Shown here: positions 38,553 through 49,080 of the stretch, piece by piece
Layout of the letters: each line of letters opens with the position of its first letter
How positions within the stretch are numbered: position 1 is the first letter of the stretch
Assembly: GCF_024298925.1 (NCBI RefSeq)
Contig: NZ_CP101283.1
Location: 372,001 to 436,000, forward strand
Origin: Phenylobacterium sp. LH3H17
GTDB taxonomy: Bacteria > Pseudomonadota > Alphaproteobacteria > Caulobacterales > Caulobacteraceae
Direction of reading: 5' to 3'
DNA: 64,000 bases
Notes under the pieces: generated by a model
The model's input: only the letters and a program-made list of their open reading frames with translations
Databases searched by the model: none
What the model was told of the DNA's origin: nothing
Position numbers and translations under genes: made by a program

Positions 38553-38633
38553 CTCAGGATCGGGCGGACTCGAATTTGCGAGCGGCGCCCCCTCTTGGCA
38601 GGTCGCCGCCGACTGACAGGGCAGGAAGACACC

Positions 38634-40202
38634 ATGAGCGCCAGCGCCACCCTCACCCGGCCGACGACAAAGGCCGTCGAGCATTTCGACGTCATCATCG
38701 TGGGAGCCGGGATCTCCGGGGTCGGAGGGGCCTATCACCTCAGCAAGCAGCGCCCGAACGACAGCTATGTGGTGCTGGAGGCCCAGGAGAACTTCGGCGG
38801 CACCTGGCTGACCCACAAGTACCCGGGCATCCGCTCCGACAGCGACCTCTACACCTTCGGCTATCGCTTCAAGCCCTGGACCGGAACCCCGATCGCCACG
38901 GCGGCCGAGATCCTCACCTACATGAACGAGGTTATCGAGGAGAACGACCTCGGCTCCCACATCCGCTACGGGCACACGATCACCTCGGCGAGCTGGTCCA
39001 GCCGCGAGAACCTGTGGACGCTGGAGGCGGTGCGCTCCGACACCGGCGAGACCGTGCGGTTCACCACCGGCTTCCTCTGGATGTGCCAGGGCTACTACCG
39101 TCACGGCAAGGGCTACACGCCCGAATGGGAGGGCATGGCCGACTACAAGGGCAAGATCGTCCATCCGCAGACCTGGCCTGAGGACCTCGACTATAAGGGC
39201 AAGAAGGTCGTCGTGATCGGCTCGGGCGCTACCGCCGCCACCCTGGCCCCGGCCATCGCCGGCGACTGCGCGCACGTCACGGTGCTGCAGCGCTCGCCGA
39301 CCTATTTCATCCCTGGCCGCAACGCCAACGAGCTGGCCGACACCCTGCGCCAGCTCGAGATCGACGAGACCTGGATCCACGAGATCGTGCGCCGCAAGAT
39401 CCTCTTCGACCAGGCGGCCTTCACCCGGCGGTCGCTGGAGGAGCCGGAGACGGTCAAGGCCGAGCTGCTGGCCGGGGTCCGCGCCTTCCTGCCCGAGGAC
39501 CAGGTGGTGAAGCACTTCACCCCCACCTACCGGCCCTGGCGCCAGCGCATCGCCTTCATCCCTGACGGCGATCTGTTCCAGGGAATCCGGGCCGGCAAGG
39601 CCTCGGTGGTCACCGGCGAGATCGAGCGTTTCACCGAGACGGGCATCCTGCTGAAGTCCGGCGAGACGCTGGAGGCCGACATCGTGGTCACCGCCACCGG
39701 CTTCGATCTCAATGTCCTGGGCGACATCGACTTTGCGATCGACGGCCAGCCTCTAGATTTCTCCAAGACCGTCACCTACCGCGGCATGATGTTCACGGGG
39801 GTGCCGAACCTGGTCTGGGTGTTTGGCTATTTCCGCGCCAGCTGGACCCTGCGGGCCGATTTGATCGGCGACTTCGTGGCCCGGCTGCTGGGGCACATGG
39901 AGAAGAAGGGCGTCAAGAAGGTCATGGTGGCCCTGAGGCCGCAGGACCAGGACATGGCGTTGCAGCCCTGGATCGATCCGGAGAACTTCAATCCGGGCTA
40001 TCTGATGCGCGGCATGCACCTGCTGCCTAAGAGCGGCGACAAGGCCGAATGGCGCCACACCCAGGACTACTGGGCCGAGAAGGACGAGATCCCGGCCATC
40101 GACCTCGACGATGCGGCCTTCGTCTACGAAGGCGCCCCGGCGCGGGCCAGCGGCAGCACCTCAACCAAGTCGCCGGCCGACAGGGCCGCGGCGCCCGCCT
40201 GA
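38634..40202 (+). CDS. Baeyer-Villiger-type flavin monooxygenase
   Basis: A 522-residue FAD/NADPH enzyme. It has the FAD motif VIIVGAGISGVGGAYHL, the ENFGGTW and KYPGIRSDSDLYTFGY segments of the BVMO/FMO group, the signature-like YKGKIVHPQTWPEDLDYKGK and the NADPH site VVVIGSGATAATLAP. Such enzymes insert oxygen into ketones or oxidise N or S centres. The ATG follows AGGAAG. The last 25 or so residues ([15 protein letters not shown]...) are encoded antisense to the end of moeA and look like an accidental extension. Confidence 0.9.
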   Translation: MSASATLTRPTTKAVEHFDVIIVGAGISGVGGAYHLSKQRPNDSYVVLEAQENFGGTWLTHKYPGIRSDSDLYTFGYRFKPWTGTPIATAAEILTYMNEVIEENDLGSHIRYGHTITSASWSSRENLWTLEAVRSDTGETVRFTTGFLWMCQGYYRHGKGYTPEWEGMADYKGKIVHPQTWPEDLDYKGKKVVVIGSGATAATLAPAIAGDCAHVTVLQRSPTYFIPGRNANELADTLRQLEIDETWIHEIVRRKILFDQAAFTRRSLEEPETVKAELLAGVRAFLPEDQVVKHFTPTYRPWRQRIAFIPDGDLFQGIRAGKASVVTGEIERFTETGILLKSGETLEADIVVTATGFDLNVLGDIDFAIDGQPLDFSKTVTYRGMMFTGVPNLVWVFGYFRASWTLRADLIGDFVARLLGHMEKKGVKKVMVALRPQDQDMALQPWIDPENFNPGYLMRGMHLLPKSGDKAEWRHTQDYWAEKDEIPAIDLDDAAFVYEGAPARASGSTSTKSPADRAAAPA

Positions 40203-41326
40203 CGGCGCAGCAGCGCGTCGGCGGCGGCGAAGACGCCGACCAGGGAGCTATCCTGGTCGAGGTAGGGCTCGGCGAGGGTCGATCCCTCGTCGTGGCGGAG
40301 CTTGGCGCGCATCCAGTGCTCGCGCGGTCCGTTGGCGGCCAGCGGCGCGGTCAGGCGCGCCGTGGCCAGGACCGGTTCGGCCGTGGTCCCGCAATAGGCG
40401 GCGACCAGGGGTTTCAGGAACAACTCGGCGCAGACGAAGGCAGAGGCCGGATTGCCGGGCAGGCCCAGCAGCCGTCGGCCGTCGGCCAGCACGCCGAAGA
40501 AGGTGGGTTTGCCGGGACGCACCGCGACGCTCTCGACCCGTAGGGACAGGCCGAGCGCCTGGGCCGCGGCGCGCACCAGGTCGTGGTCGCCCACCGAGGC
40601 GCCGCCGACCGTGACGATCAGGTCGGCGTCGGCGCCGCGCATGGCCTCTACCACCGCCTCGAGCTGGTCGCGGACGCCGGAGAGCTTGGTGGCCTCGCCG
40701 CCCCACGCCTCCACCATGACCTTCAGGGCCGGCGAGCCGGAATCGTAAATCTGGAACGGTCCGGGCGTGGCCGGCGCCTCGACGATCTCCTCGCCGGTGG
40801 AGAGGATGGCGACGCGCGGACGGCGATGGACGGCGACCTCGGCGCGGCCAGCCGAGGCGGCCAGCGACAGCCGCCAGGGATCGATGCGGGTTCCCTTGCG
40901 CAGCAGCACATCGCCCACCCGGAAGTCCTTGCCGGCGTCGCGGATGTTGTCGCCCGGACGGCAGGCCGGGACGGCGATCAGGCCGCCATCGCGCGCGGCG
41001 TTCTCCTGGATCACCACGCTGTCGGCGCCGGTGGGCAAGGCCGCGCCGGTGAATATCCGCACCGCCTCGCCCGGCTGGACCTGGCCCTCATACCCGTGGC
41101 CCGCGGCGCTCTCGCCGATGATCGTCAGCGTGCCCGGCGCATCGGCCGACCGGACGGCCCAGCCGTCCATGGCCGAATTGGTGAAGGGGGGCTGGTCGCG
41201 GACGGCGGCGATATCCTCGGCCAGGACCCGGCCCACGGCCTGGCCCAGCGGGACAGTCTCGGCGGGCAGGGCGGAAACCTCCGCCAGCATGGCGGCGCGG
41301 GCGGCCTCCACGCTCATCAGCTTCAT
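40124..41326 (-). CDS. moeA: molybdopterin molybdotransferase
   Basis: A 400-residue enzyme that inserts molybdate into adenylated molybdopterin. Landmarks are [72 protein letters not shown] and [17 protein letters not shown]. Its length is normal. It is the last gene of the moa operon (4-bp ATGA overlap with moaC). Its end overlaps the convergent monooxygenase gene by 79 bp. Confidence 0.95.
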   Translation of the reverse strand: MKLMSVEAARAAMLAEVSALPAETVPLGQAVGRVLAEDIAAVRDQPPFTNSAMDGWAVRSADAPGTLTIIGESAAGHGYEGQVQPGEAVRIFTGAALPTGADSVVIQENAARDGGLIAVPACRPGDNIRDAGKDFRVGDVLLRKGTRIDPWRLSLAASAGRAEVAVHRRPRVAILSTGEEIVEAPATPGPFQIYDSGSPALKVMVEAWGGEATKLSGVRDQLEAVVEAMRGADADLIVTVGGASVGDHDLVRAAAQALGLSLRVESVAVRPGKPTFFGVLADGRRLLGLPGNPASAFVCAELFLKPLVAAYCGTTAEPVLATARLTAPLAANGPREHWMRAKLRHDEGSTLAEPYLDQDSSLVGVFAAADALLRRQAGAAALSAGDLVEVLPLARAGAPS

Positions 41327-41793
41327 GGGCGGACCCAGTCGCCGGACTTGCCACCCGACTTCTTCATCAGGCGCACGGCCTCTATGGTCATGGCCTTATC
41401 GGCGGCCTTCAGCATGTCGTAGACGGTCAGGCAGGCCACGGAGACGGCGGTGAGCGCCTCCATCTCCACGCCCGTCTGGCCGGAGGTGCGCACGCGCGCG
41501 GTTACGGAAAGCCCGCCGTCGCCCGGCTCGACCCGGACCTCGACCTTGGACAGGGCCAGGGGATGGCAGAGCGGGATCAGATCGGAGGTCTTCTTGGCCG
41601 CCATGATCCCGGCGATCTCCGCGGTGGCGCGGACATCGCCCTTCTTGGCGTCGCCGGACAGCGCCAGCGCCAGGGTCTCGGCGGACATCCGCACGAACCC
41701 CTCGGCCACGGCCTCGCGCGCGGTGACCGCCTTGGCCGAGACGTCGACCATGTTGGCGCGGCCGGTCTCGTCGATATGGGTGAGCTTGCTCAC
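41323..41793 (-). CDS. moaC: cyclic pyranopterin monophosphate synthase
   Basis: A 156-residue protein that with MoaA converts GTP to cPMP. It has [28 protein letters not shown], the [21 protein letters not shown] segment and the catalytic [14 protein letters not shown]. The GTG start overlaps the moaB stop (GTGA). Confidence 0.96.
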   Translation of the reverse strand: MSKLTHIDETGRANMVDVSAKAVTAREAVAEGFVRMSAETLALALSGDAKKGDVRATAEIAGIMAAKKTSDLIPLCHPLALSKVEVRVEPGDGGLSVTARVRTSGQTGVEMEALTAVSVACLTVYDMLKAADKAMTIEAVRLMKKSGGKSGDWVRP

Positions 41794-42344
41794 TGCTCAA
41801 GCAGGCGGGGCATGAGTTCGACCATGTTGCAGGGGCCGTGGCGGCTGTCGAGTTGGGCGGAGATCACCTTGTCCCACCCGTCCTTCACCGCCCCGTTGGA
41901 GCCTGGCAGGCAGAAGACGAACACACCGCCGACTAGGCCCGCCGTGGCGCGGCTCTGCAGGGTCGAGAGCCCCACCGACTGGTAGGAGACCAGGTGGAAG
42001 ATCACCGAGAAGCCATCGAGCTTCTTGTCGAACAGCGGCTCGACGGCTTCGGGGGTCACATCGCGGCCGGTGATGCCGGTGCCGCCGGTGGTGATGATGG
42101 CCTCGATGGTTCCCGAAGCCACCCAGGCTTTGATCTGCTCGCGGATCTGGGCGACGTCGTCCTTGACGATCTCCTTGGCCGCCAGCTCGTGGCCGGCGCC
42201 GGTGATCCGCTCGGCCAGGACGTGGCCGGAGGTGTCGCTCTCCTCGTCACGGGTGTCGGAGATGGTCAGGACCGCGATCCGCACCGGCTTGAGGGCCAGG
42301 TTCGCGTTGATGTGGCCGCCGGGGGCGGCGACAGGGGCGTTCAT
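41790..42344 (-). CDS. moaB: MoaB family molybdopterin adenylyltransferase-like protein
   Basis: A 184-residue protein of the MoaB/MogA fold: [16 protein letters not shown], the nucleotide loop [16 protein letters not shown], and the C-terminal [16 protein letters not shown]. Depending on lineage it adenylates molybdopterin before MoeA acts. No separate mogA is visible here, so it may carry out that step. It sits 3 bp after moaE. Confidence 0.93.
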   Translation of the reverse strand: MNAPVAAPGGHINANLALKPVRIAVLTISDTRDEESDTSGHVLAERITGAGHELAAKEIVKDDVAQIREQIKAWVASGTIEAIITTGGTGITGRDVTPEAVEPLFDKKLDGFSVIFHLVSYQSVGLSTLQSRATAGLVGGVFVFCLPGSNGAVKDGWDKVISAQLDSRHGPCNMVELMPRLLEQ

Positions 42345-42347
42345 TCT

Positions 42348-42791
42348 CTAAGTCTCCCAACGGGCGATGTCGGCGTGGTCCTGTGGTTTCGGCTCTATCC
42401 AGCGCGCGCCGTCCGGACCGGTCTCCTTCTTCCAGAAGGGGGCGCGGCTCTTCAAGTAGTCCATGAGGAAATCGCAGGCCTCGAAGGCGGCGCGGCGATG
42501 GGTGGCGGCGGTGGCCACGAAGACGATGGATTCGCCGGGCGCGATCTGGCCGACCCGATGGACGACCGCGAAGTCGTCCAGGCTGAAACGGTCGATCGCC
42601 TCCTGGGCGATGCGGTTGATCTCGCCCTCGGTGAAGCCGGGATAGGCTTCCAGCTCCAGGATGGCGGCGGCGCCAAGCTCGGCGCGGGCCAGGCCCACGA
42701 AGCTGGCGACCGCCCCGGTCTCGGTCCGCTCCCGGCAGAAGTCCGAGAGCAGGACGCCGGGATCGAAGGGCTGGTCGGTGAGCCGGATCAT
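42348..42791 (-). CDS. moaE: molybdopterin synthase catalytic subunit
   Basis: A 147-residue MoaE with ASFVGLARAE, VVHRVGQIAPGESIVFVA, HRRAAFEACDFLMDYLKSRAPFWKKE, where the two lysines before the end form the active site. It transfers sulphur from MoaD to cPMP. The ATG overlaps the end of moaD by 4 bp. Confidence 0.96.
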   Translation of the reverse strand: MIRLTDQPFDPGVLLSDFCRERTETGAVASFVGLARAELGAAAILELEAYPGFTEGEINRIAQEAIDRFSLDDFAVVHRVGQIAPGESIVFVATAATHRRAAFEACDFLMDYLKSRAPFWKKETGPDGARWIEPKPQDHADIARWET

Positions 42792-43027
42792 CCGCCGCTC
42801 ATGGGGGGCAGGAAGGCGACCTCGGAGCGGAGGGAGAGCGCCGCGTCGCCGCGGACGATGGTCTGGTCGAGCGCGATCTGGACGCCGGGGGCGGCGAGCG
42901 CCTCGCCCAGCCGCGCATCCTCGGCGCTCAGCAGATCGCGCAGGGCGTGGACGCTGGGGCTCTCGACCTCCCGCGAGCGCCAGCCGGCGACATCGCTCAG
43001 ACGGCCGAACAGCAGGACCCGGGCCAT
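42788..43027 (-). CDS. moaD: molybdopterin synthase sulphur carrier subunit
   Basis: A 79-residue ubiquitin-like protein ending in FLPPMSGG, the diglycine tail that is thiocarboxylated and inserted into MoaE. The start is the ATG of MARVLLFGRLSD, 4 bp after moaA; the longer frame would lie within moaA. Confidence 0.95.
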   Translation of the reverse strand: MARVLLFGRLSDVAGWRSREVESPSVHALRDLLSAEDARLGEALAAPGVQIALDQTIVRGDAALSLRSEVAFLPPMSGG

Positions 43028-43031
43028 GGCT

Positions 43032-44072
43032 CTAGCCTCCCGTGGTCGACATGTGGCGGGCCACGGCCGGGGCCGAGGCGCGGGCGATCTGGAAGTCGTG
43101 GCCCTTAGGCTTGGCGTCCACCGCCAGGCGGACCGCATCGATCAGGGCCTCGTCGTCGGCGCCGGCGCGGATCACCGCGCGCAGGTCGCTGGCGTCCTCA
43201 CGGCCCAGGCAGGTGTGCAGGGTGCCGGTGCAGGTCAGCCGCACGCGGTTGCAGGCCTCGCAGAAATTGTGGCTGAGCGGGGTGATGAGGCCCAGTCGTC
43301 CGCCGGTCTCGGCGATCCGGACATAGCGCGCCGGTCCGCCCGTCTGGTGGTCGATGTCGGTGAGCGTCCAGAAGCTCTCGAGGTCGCGGCGCACGTCCTT
43401 CAGCGACAGGAACTGGTCGGTGCGGTCGACCTCGATCTCGCCCAGCGGCATGGCCTCGATCAGGGTGGCGTCGCAGCCCCGCGCATGCGCCCAGGCGATC
43501 AGGTCGGCCAGTTCGGCGGCGTTGTCGTCCTTCAGCGCCACGGCGTTGATCTTGACCGCGATGCCGGCGGCCAGCGCCGCGTCGATCCCGGCGATCACCT
43601 TGGCGAGGTCGCCGCCGCGGGTCAGCTTGCGGAACAGGTCGGGCTTCAGCGTGTCCATGGACACATTGATCCGCCGGACCCCGAACCGGGCCAGGTCGCT
43701 CGCGAATTCGCTCAGCCGCGTGCCGTTGGTGGTCAGGGTCAGCTCGTCCAGGGCGCCGGACCGCAGATGCCGCGACAGGCTCTCGACCAGGCCCATGAAG
43801 CCCTTGCGGACCAGGGGCTCGCCGCCCGTCAGGCGCAGCTTTCGCACCCCCTGGCCGATGAAGGCCGAGGCGATACGGTCCAGCTCCTCGAGGGTCAGCA
43901 CCTGCGCCTTCGGCAGGAAGGTCATGTGCTCGGCCATGCAATAGACGCAGCGCAGGTCGCAACGGTCGGTGACCGAAACCCGCAGATAGGTCACGGCCCG
44001 GCCAAAACCGTCGATCAGGACCGGGGTCGAGCGCGTTGGCGCTTGCGGCGAGGGGGCGTCATGGGGCGTCAT
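43032..44072 (-). CDS. moaA: GTP 3',8-cyclase
   Basis: A 346-residue radical SAM enzyme. The SAM cluster motif is C38-x3-C42-x2-C45 ([10 protein letters not shown]). A second, C-terminal cluster is formed by [11 protein letters not shown] and the later Cys in HTCLG. It starts Moco synthesis from GTP together with MoaC. It opens the moaA-D-E-B-C-moeA operon, all with gaps of at most 4 bp or 4-bp overlaps. The promoter must lie in the 32 bp shared with the divergent mocA-like gene or inside that gene. Confidence 0.96.
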   Translation of the reverse strand: MTPHDAPSPQAPTRSTPVLIDGFGRAVTYLRVSVTDRCDLRCVYCMAEHMTFLPKAQVLTLEELDRIASAFIGQGVRKLRLTGGEPLVRKGFMGLVESLSRHLRSGALDELTLTTNGTRLSEFASDLARFGVRRINVSMDTLKPDLFRKLTRGGDLAKVIAGIDAALAAGIAVKINAVALKDDNAAELADLIAWAHARGCDATLIEAMPLGEIEVDRTDQFLSLKDVRRDLESFWTLTDIDHQTGGPARYVRIAETGGRLGLITPLSHNFCEACNRVRLTCTGTLHTCLGREDASDLRAVIRAGADDEALIDAVRLAVDAKPKGHDFQIARASAPAVARHMSTTGG

Positions 44073-44104
44073 GCTGGCCCTAACATAGAGGGGAAGACGG
44101 GGCG

Positions 44105-44701
44105 GTGACAGGGGCGGGCGCATTCGAGGCGGTGGTTTTGGCCGCCGGGGCGGGCACTCGGTTCGGCGGCGGCAAGCTGCTGGCGCCCCATGCCGGCGGG
44201 GTGCTGCTGGATGGCGCCCTGGCCGCCGCCTTCGCCGCGCCGGTGGTCAAGGTGATCGTGGTGACGGGAGCCGACGGCGATGCGGTGGCCGCCGCCGTCC
44301 GCGCCAGCCCGGCCGTTGATGGTCGGCTGACCCTCGTCAATGCGGCCGACCATGCCGAGGGCATGGGCGCCTCCCTACGCCGCGCCGCCGCCGAGCTCAG
44401 CCCCGGCTGCGCGGGCGTGTTCGTGTTCCTGGGCGATATGCCAAGAGTTCCTCACGCGGTGTTCGCGCCCCTGATCGAGGCGGTTCGAGCCGGCGCGCCG
44501 GCCGCCGCCCCGGTCTTCGAGGGGCGGCGCGGCCACCCGGCCCTGATCGGCGCGGCCCTGCTGCCGGAGCTGCTGACCCTCACGGGCGATGCCGGGGCGC
44601 GGGCGATCCTCAAGAACCTGGGCGACCGCCTCGCCCTGGTCGAGGCCCCCGACGACGGGGTGCTGTTCGACGTGGACGAGCGCGGCGACCTAGCGAGCTA
44701 G
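44105..44701 (+). CDS. mocA: MocA-like molybdenum cofactor cytidylyltransferase
   Basis: A 198-residue NTP transferase with [30 protein letters not shown] and [10 protein letters not shown], the pattern of MocA/MobA-like proteins. CTP-dependent MocA makes molybdopterin cytosine dinucleotide, the form used by xanthine-oxidase-family hydroxylases such as the one encoded next to it. GTG start. Its end overlaps the convergent hydroxylase gene by 4 bp. GTP versus CTP preference cannot be proven from sequence alone. Confidence 0.88.
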   Translation: MTGAGAFEAVVLAAGAGTRFGGGKLLAPHAGGVLLDGALAAAFAAPVVKVIVVTGADGDAVAAAVRASPAVDGRLTLVNAADHAEGMGASLRRAAAELSPGCAGVFVFLGDMPRVPHAVFAPLIEAVRAGAPAAAPVFEGRRGHPALIGAALLPELLTLTGDAGARAILKNLGDRLALVEAPDDGVLFDVDERGDLAS

Positions 44702-46878
44702 GCCTTGACGAACGGCTGGCTGGTGACGGCCTGGCCGTTGATCGCGAACAGGGCGTTGGCCACGGCCGGCCCGATCACCGGTGTTCCGGGTTCGCCGACC
44801 CCGCTGGGGACCGCGCCGGAGGGCACGATGTGGGTCTCGACGATCGGCGCCTCGCTGTTGCGCAGCACCCGGTAGGTGTCGAAGTTGGTCTGCTCGACCA
44901 CCCCGTCCTTGACGCTGATATTGCCATAGAGCGCCGCCGACAGGCCATAGCAGGTGCCGCCCTCGATCTGGGCGGCGATCTGGTCCGGCGCGATGGCCGT
45001 GCCGCAGTCGATGGCGGTGACCACGCGGCCCACCTTGGGGACCCCGTCCACCAGCTTGACCTCGGCCACCTGGGCGACCACCGAGCCGAAGCTCTCGTGC
45101 ACCGCCACGCCGCGGGTCCAGCCGGCCGGGGCCGGGGCGCCCCATCCGGCCTTCTCGGCGGCCAGGTTCAGCACCGCCAGGTGCCGCTTGGCGTCGGCCT
45201 TTGTGTAGAGGGCGCGGCGATAGTCCACCGGGTCCTTGTTCGCCCGCTTGGCCAGCTGGTCGATGGTGTGCTCCATCACGAAGGCGGTGTGGGTCGCGCC
45301 CACCGAGCGCCACCAGAGCACCGGCACGCCGATGTCCGGCTGGATCAGCTGGGCGTCGACGATGGGCGTGGCCTTCAGATAGGGCGAGCCCAGCACGCCT
45401 TCGACGGCGGTCTCGTCCAGCTTCGGCTCCCCGGTGGGCGAGCCCTTCATGATCGACTGGGTGACCACCCGCTGGCGCCAGGACGCCGGATAGCCGTCCT
45501 TGTCCACGGTGACCCGGACGGTGTGGTGGACGATCGGGCGGAAATAGCCCGCCGCCATGTCGTCCTCACGGGTCCAGACCAGCTTCACCGGCCGCATCTT
45601 GCCGACCTTCTTGGCGATCTGGACGCATTCGGCGATGTAGTCGGACTGGAAGTTGGCGCGGCGGCCGAAGGAGCCGCCGGCGAACAGGGTCTCGATCTCC
45701 ACCGCGCCCGGCAGCATGCCGACGATCTTGGCGGTGTTGAGCTGGTCGACGGTGGGGATCTGCGAGCCGAAGGTGAGCTTGGCCTTGCCGCCGCCCACCT
45801 GGGCCACGCAGTTCATCGGCTCCATGCAGGCATGGGCCAGATAGGGAAAGTCATAGGCCGCCTCGAAGGCCTCGCCCTTGGCCGTGGTGATATCGCCCTT
45901 CGACTCGAAGGGCTTCCATTTCACCTTGTCGTCAGCCGGGGTCTTGCCCGAGGCGAGGTCCTTGTAGCTGGTCAGGATCGCGTCGGAGGATCGCTTCTCG
46001 GCCTCGTCCTCGTTCCAGGTCACCTTGAGCGCGTCGCGGCCCTTGCGGGCGGCCCAGGTGTTCTGCGCCACCACGGCGATCCCGGTGGGGATCTCGTAGA
46101 CCTCGACCACGCCCGCGACCTTCTTGGCCTCGGCCGCGTCGAAGGACGCCACCTTGGCGCCGTAGCGCGGGGCGTGAGCCACCATGGCCACCAGCATGTC
46201 CGGCATCTGGACGTCCTGGGTGAACCTCGCCGTCCCGTCCGACTTGGCCTGGGCGTCCTTGCGGCGCACCCGGTCGGTGCCGATCAGGGTGAACGTCTTG
46301 GGGTCCTTGAGCGTGGGCGACTGGGGCGGGGTCACCTTGGCGGCGTCCGGCAGCAGCTCGGCGAAGGTGGCGGACCTGGAGGAGCCGGGGTGGCCGACCA
46401 CGCTGTCCTTGACCACGATCTCGCCGGCCGGGGCGTTCCACTTGTTGGCGGCGGCCTCGACGAACATGGCCTTGGCCGAGGCGCCGGCCTTGCGCAGCTG
46501 GTCCCAGGAATTGGCGATGGCGGACGAGCCGCCGGTGCCCTGCACCCCCATGCCCGTGTTGGCGTAGACCTTGGCGATGGCCGGGGCGTGCTCGACCTTG
46601 ACCTTGGTCCAGTCGGCTTCGAGCTCTTCGGCGACGATGGCGGCCAGGCCCGCATGGTTGCCCTGACCGAACTCGATGTGCTTGCAGACCACCGTGACGA
46701 CGCCGGCCGGGTCGATCTTCACGAAGGGCCCGAAGGCGCCGAAGTCGGTCTTGGCGCCGACCGAGAGGACGTCGCCTATCGAACAGCCGCCGACCAGCAG
46801 CGAGCCGCCGACCAGGGTCGCGCCGATGACCACGTCGCGGCGGGTGGCTTTCAGGGGGGATTTCACATGAGCGTTCAT
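44698..46878 (-). CDS. Tat-exported molybdopterin hydroxylase large subunit (IorB/CoxL-like)
   Basis: A 726-residue xanthine-dehydrogenase-family subunit. The N-terminus has a twin-arginine signal ([21 protein letters not shown]), whose last part resembles a lipobox. Cofactor motifs include [35 protein letters not shown] and [17 protein letters not shown] with the catalytic Glu. The domain order is that of isoquinoline 1-oxidoreductase/aldehyde dehydrogenase large subunits, without a FAD subunit. It hydroxylates aldehydes or N-heterocycles at the periplasmic side; the exact substrate is unknown. The small subunit gene is 14 bp upstream. Confidence 0.9.
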   Translation of the reverse strand: MNAHVKSPLKATRRDVVIGATLVGGSLLVGGCSIGDVLSVGAKTDFGAFGPFVKIDPAGVVTVVCKHIEFGQGNHAGLAAIVAEELEADWTKVKVEHAPAIAKVYANTGMGVQGTGGSSAIANSWDQLRKAGASAKAMFVEAAANKWNAPAGEIVVKDSVVGHPGSSRSATFAELLPDAAKVTPPQSPTLKDPKTFTLIGTDRVRRKDAQAKSDGTARFTQDVQMPDMLVAMVAHAPRYGAKVASFDAAEAKKVAGVVEVYEIPTGIAVVAQNTWAARKGRDALKVTWNEDEAEKRSSDAILTSYKDLASGKTPADDKVKWKPFESKGDITTAKGEAFEAAYDFPYLAHACMEPMNCVAQVGGGKAKLTFGSQIPTVDQLNTAKIVGMLPGAVEIETLFAGGSFGRRANFQSDYIAECVQIAKKVGKMRPVKLVWTREDDMAAGYFRPIVHHTVRVTVDKDGYPASWRQRVVTQSIMKGSPTGEPKLDETAVEGVLGSPYLKATPIVDAQLIQPDIGVPVLWWRSVGATHTAFVMEHTIDQLAKRANKDPVDYRRALYTKADAKRHLAVLNLAAEKAGWGAPAPAGWTRGVAVHESFGSVVAQVAEVKLVDGVPKVGRVVTAIDCGTAIAPDQIAAQIEGGTCYGLSAALYGNISVKDGVVEQTNFDTYRVLRNSEAPIVETHIVPSGAVPSGVGEPGTPVIGPAVANALFAINGQAVTSQPFVKA

Positions 46879-46892
46879 GGCGTGGGTCCCGA

Positions 46893-47387
<495 letters not shown>

Positions 47388-47516
47388 GGAGAGCCCTCCC
47401 GAATGTCGGATAACGATGCAATCTTAACAGTGTTTAGCTGGCGCGGTAAAGTGGGTCCAAGTGGCGGTTCGCCCGCTGACGGGTTAGGTATCTGCGGAGC
47501 TTGGTGGGAGATGAAA

Positions 47517-47873
47517 ATGACTCGGTCTGCAAGGATGTTCGCCGGGGCCCTGGCGGCCCTGTTCGTCGCAGGCCCGGCCGCAGCCGCCGACGGCGCCAAG
47601 GTCTTCCAGTTGCAGTGCAAGAGCTGCCACGGCGCCAAGTCCACGCTCATGGGCCCCAGCCTGGCGGGGGTGGCGGGCGGCAAGATCGCGCGCCTCTCCG
47701 ACTTCAAGTATTCGGCGGCCCTGGCCGGCAAGGGCGGGACCTGGACCGACGCCGCCCTGGACGCCTACGTCGCCGCCCCGTCCAGGTTCGCCCCCGGGAC
47801 CAAGATGATGGTCGGGGTGGCCAATCCCGCCGACCGCGCCGCCGTCGTGTCCTATCTGAAAACCCTCAAGTGA
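47517..47873 (+). CDS. small c-type cytochrome
   Basis: A 118-residue periplasmic class I cytochrome c. The signal peptide ends at PAAAA. The haem site is C34-K-S-C37-H38, and the distal ligand is probably the Met in GTKMMVGV. The fold resembles cytochrome c2/c550. It is divergent from the hydroxylase genes, and IorAB-like enzymes commonly pass electrons to such a cytochrome. The ATG with GGGAG six bases upstream is preferred over one two codons earlier. Confidence 0.9.
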   Translation: MTRSARMFAGALAALFVAGPAAAADGAKVFQLQCKSCHGAKSTLMGPSLAGVAGGKIARLSDFKYSAALAGKGGTWTDAALDAYVAAPSRFAPGTKMMVGVANPADRAAVVSYLKTLK

Positions 47874-48178
47874 GGGCGGCTCTCGTCCTGGTCGGCCTGT
47901 TGGCGCTTGGCGGCTGCGCCAGCGTCATGCCGGAGGACGCCACCGACGCGCCGATGACCTATGCCTGCGCGGGCGGCAAGCGGTTCACGGCGGCCTACGC
48001 CCTGAAGGGAGACAAGGCGCGGGTGACCGCAGGCGGGACATCCTACAGCCTGCCGCACGTGCGATCGGGCTCAGGCGCGCGCTACGCCCGGGCCGGCGTC
48101 GAGCTCTTCACCAAGGGCGACGGGGCCTTGCTGAACGGCGCGGCCGGCGGCCCCTACCGCGACTGCCGGACCGGCTGA
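47870..48178 (+). CDS. MliC-family lipoprotein
   Basis: A 102-residue lipoprotein. The signal MRAALVLVGLLALGGC ends in a clean lipobox (LGGC). The mature part matches the MliC fold: YACAGGKRFTAAY near the start, LPHVRSGSGARYARAGVELFTKGDGALL, and a final YRDC, with the two cysteines placed to form a disulphide. MliC proteins inhibit C-type lysozyme at the outer membrane. GTG start overlapping the cytochrome stop (GTGA), so translation is coupled. Confidence 0.85.
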   Translation: MRAALVLVGLLALGGCASVMPEDATDAPMTYACAGGKRFTAAYALKGDKARVTAGGTSYSLPHVRSGSGARYARAGVELFTKGDGALLNGAAGGPYRDCRTG

Positions 48179-48183
48179 GCCGC

Positions 48184-49080
48184 GTGGACGTCTTCCCAGC
48201 CTTCATTCCCCTGCACGGGGCCAAGGTGGTGATCGCCGGCTCCGGCGAGGCGGCCGAGGCCAAGGCCCGCCTGTTCGCGGGCTCCCCCGCGACCCTTGTC
48301 CGCGTCGAGGGTCCGGCCGCCTTCATCGCCGGAACCTATGCTGGGGCGGTCCTGGCCTTCATCGCCACGGACGACGACCTCTTCGCCCAGGCCGCCGCTC
48401 GCGCGGCGCGCGCCGCCGGGGTGCTGGTCAATGTGGTCGACCGCCCAGCGCTCTGCGACTTCACCACCCCCTCGGTGATCGACCGGGGCGAGGTGGTGGC
48501 GGCCATCGGCACCGGCGGCGCCTCGCCCATGCTGGCCGCCATGCTGCGCAACGACATCGAGCAGCGGGTGCCTGAGGGCGCGGGCCGGGTGGCGGCCCTG
48601 TTCCGCATGCTGCAGGACGAGGTGCGCCAGGCCCTGCCTGAACTGCCGGCCCGCCGAGCCTTCCTGCGCGAGGCCCTGTCCGGGCCTGCCGCCCACGCCG
48701 CCCAGGCCGACGACATGGAGGCCGCGACGCGGCTGCTCCGCGAGGCCCTGGCCAAGGGGCCCTCTGCCCAGGGCAAGGTGCAGTTCGTGGCCGGGCGCGG
48801 CCCCGCCGACCTGCTGACCCTGCGCGCCAGCCGCGCACTCGCCGCCGCTGATGTCCTCATCGCCGACGCCGAGGCCGACCCCGACATCCTGACTTTGGCC
48901 CGCCGCGACGCCGAGCGGATGGCGCCCGACGCCGTCACTCCGGCCAGGCTCGCAGCCCTGGCCGGCTCGGGCCTGCGGGTGGTGCGGGTGATCTGCGGGG
49001 CTCCGTCGCCCGCCGACCTGCAGGCCCTGGCCGCGGCCGGCGCGGCCATCGAGGTCCTGTCGGCGGCGCCCGACCGGTGA
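48184..49080 (+). CDS. siroheme synthase with truncated methylase domain
   Basis: A 298-residue CysG-like protein. Residues 1-190 are the bifunctional dehydrogenase/ferrochelatase part: MDVFPAFIPLHGAKVVIAGSG, NVVDRPALCDFTTPSVIDRG and GTGGASPMLAAMLRNDIE. From about residue 198 it starts like a uroporphyrinogen methyltransferase (FVAGRGPADLLTLRASRALAAADVLI) but ends after about 100 residues instead of 245. Active methylation is therefore unlikely. The precorrin-2 dehydrogenase step may remain. GTG start 5 bp after the lipoprotein gene. Confidence 0.85.
   Translation: MDVFPAFIPLHGAKVVIAGSGEAAEAKARLFAGSPATLVRVEGPAAFIAGTYAGAVLAFIATDDDLFAQAAARAARAAGVLVNVVDRPALCDFTTPSVIDRGEVVAAIGTGGASPMLAAMLRNDIEQRVPEGAGRVAALFRMLQDEVRQALPELPARRAFLREALSGPAAHAAQADDMEAATRLLREALAKGPSAQGKVQFVAGRGPADLLTLRASRALAAADVLIADAEADPDILTLARRDAERMAPDAVTPARLAALAGSGLRVVRVICGAPSPADLQALAAAGAAIEVLSAAPDR

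Larger units (their letters stand above)
38207..38633. other. intergenic region with a small frame and an operator-like palindrome
   Basis: About 430 bp between xdhC and the monooxygenase. It holds a doubtful 42-residue reading frame (38312-38440) and a perfect inverted repeat TTATCA-T-TGATAA at 38540-38552 next to a -35-like TTGCAA (38532-38537). Nothing else stands out. Confidence 0.45.

Noticed and set aside
41994..44108. Plus-strand frame of about 700 codons across the moa genes
   Set aside because: Antisense shadow of moaB, moaE, moaD and moaA, whose motifs are unambiguous on the minus strand.
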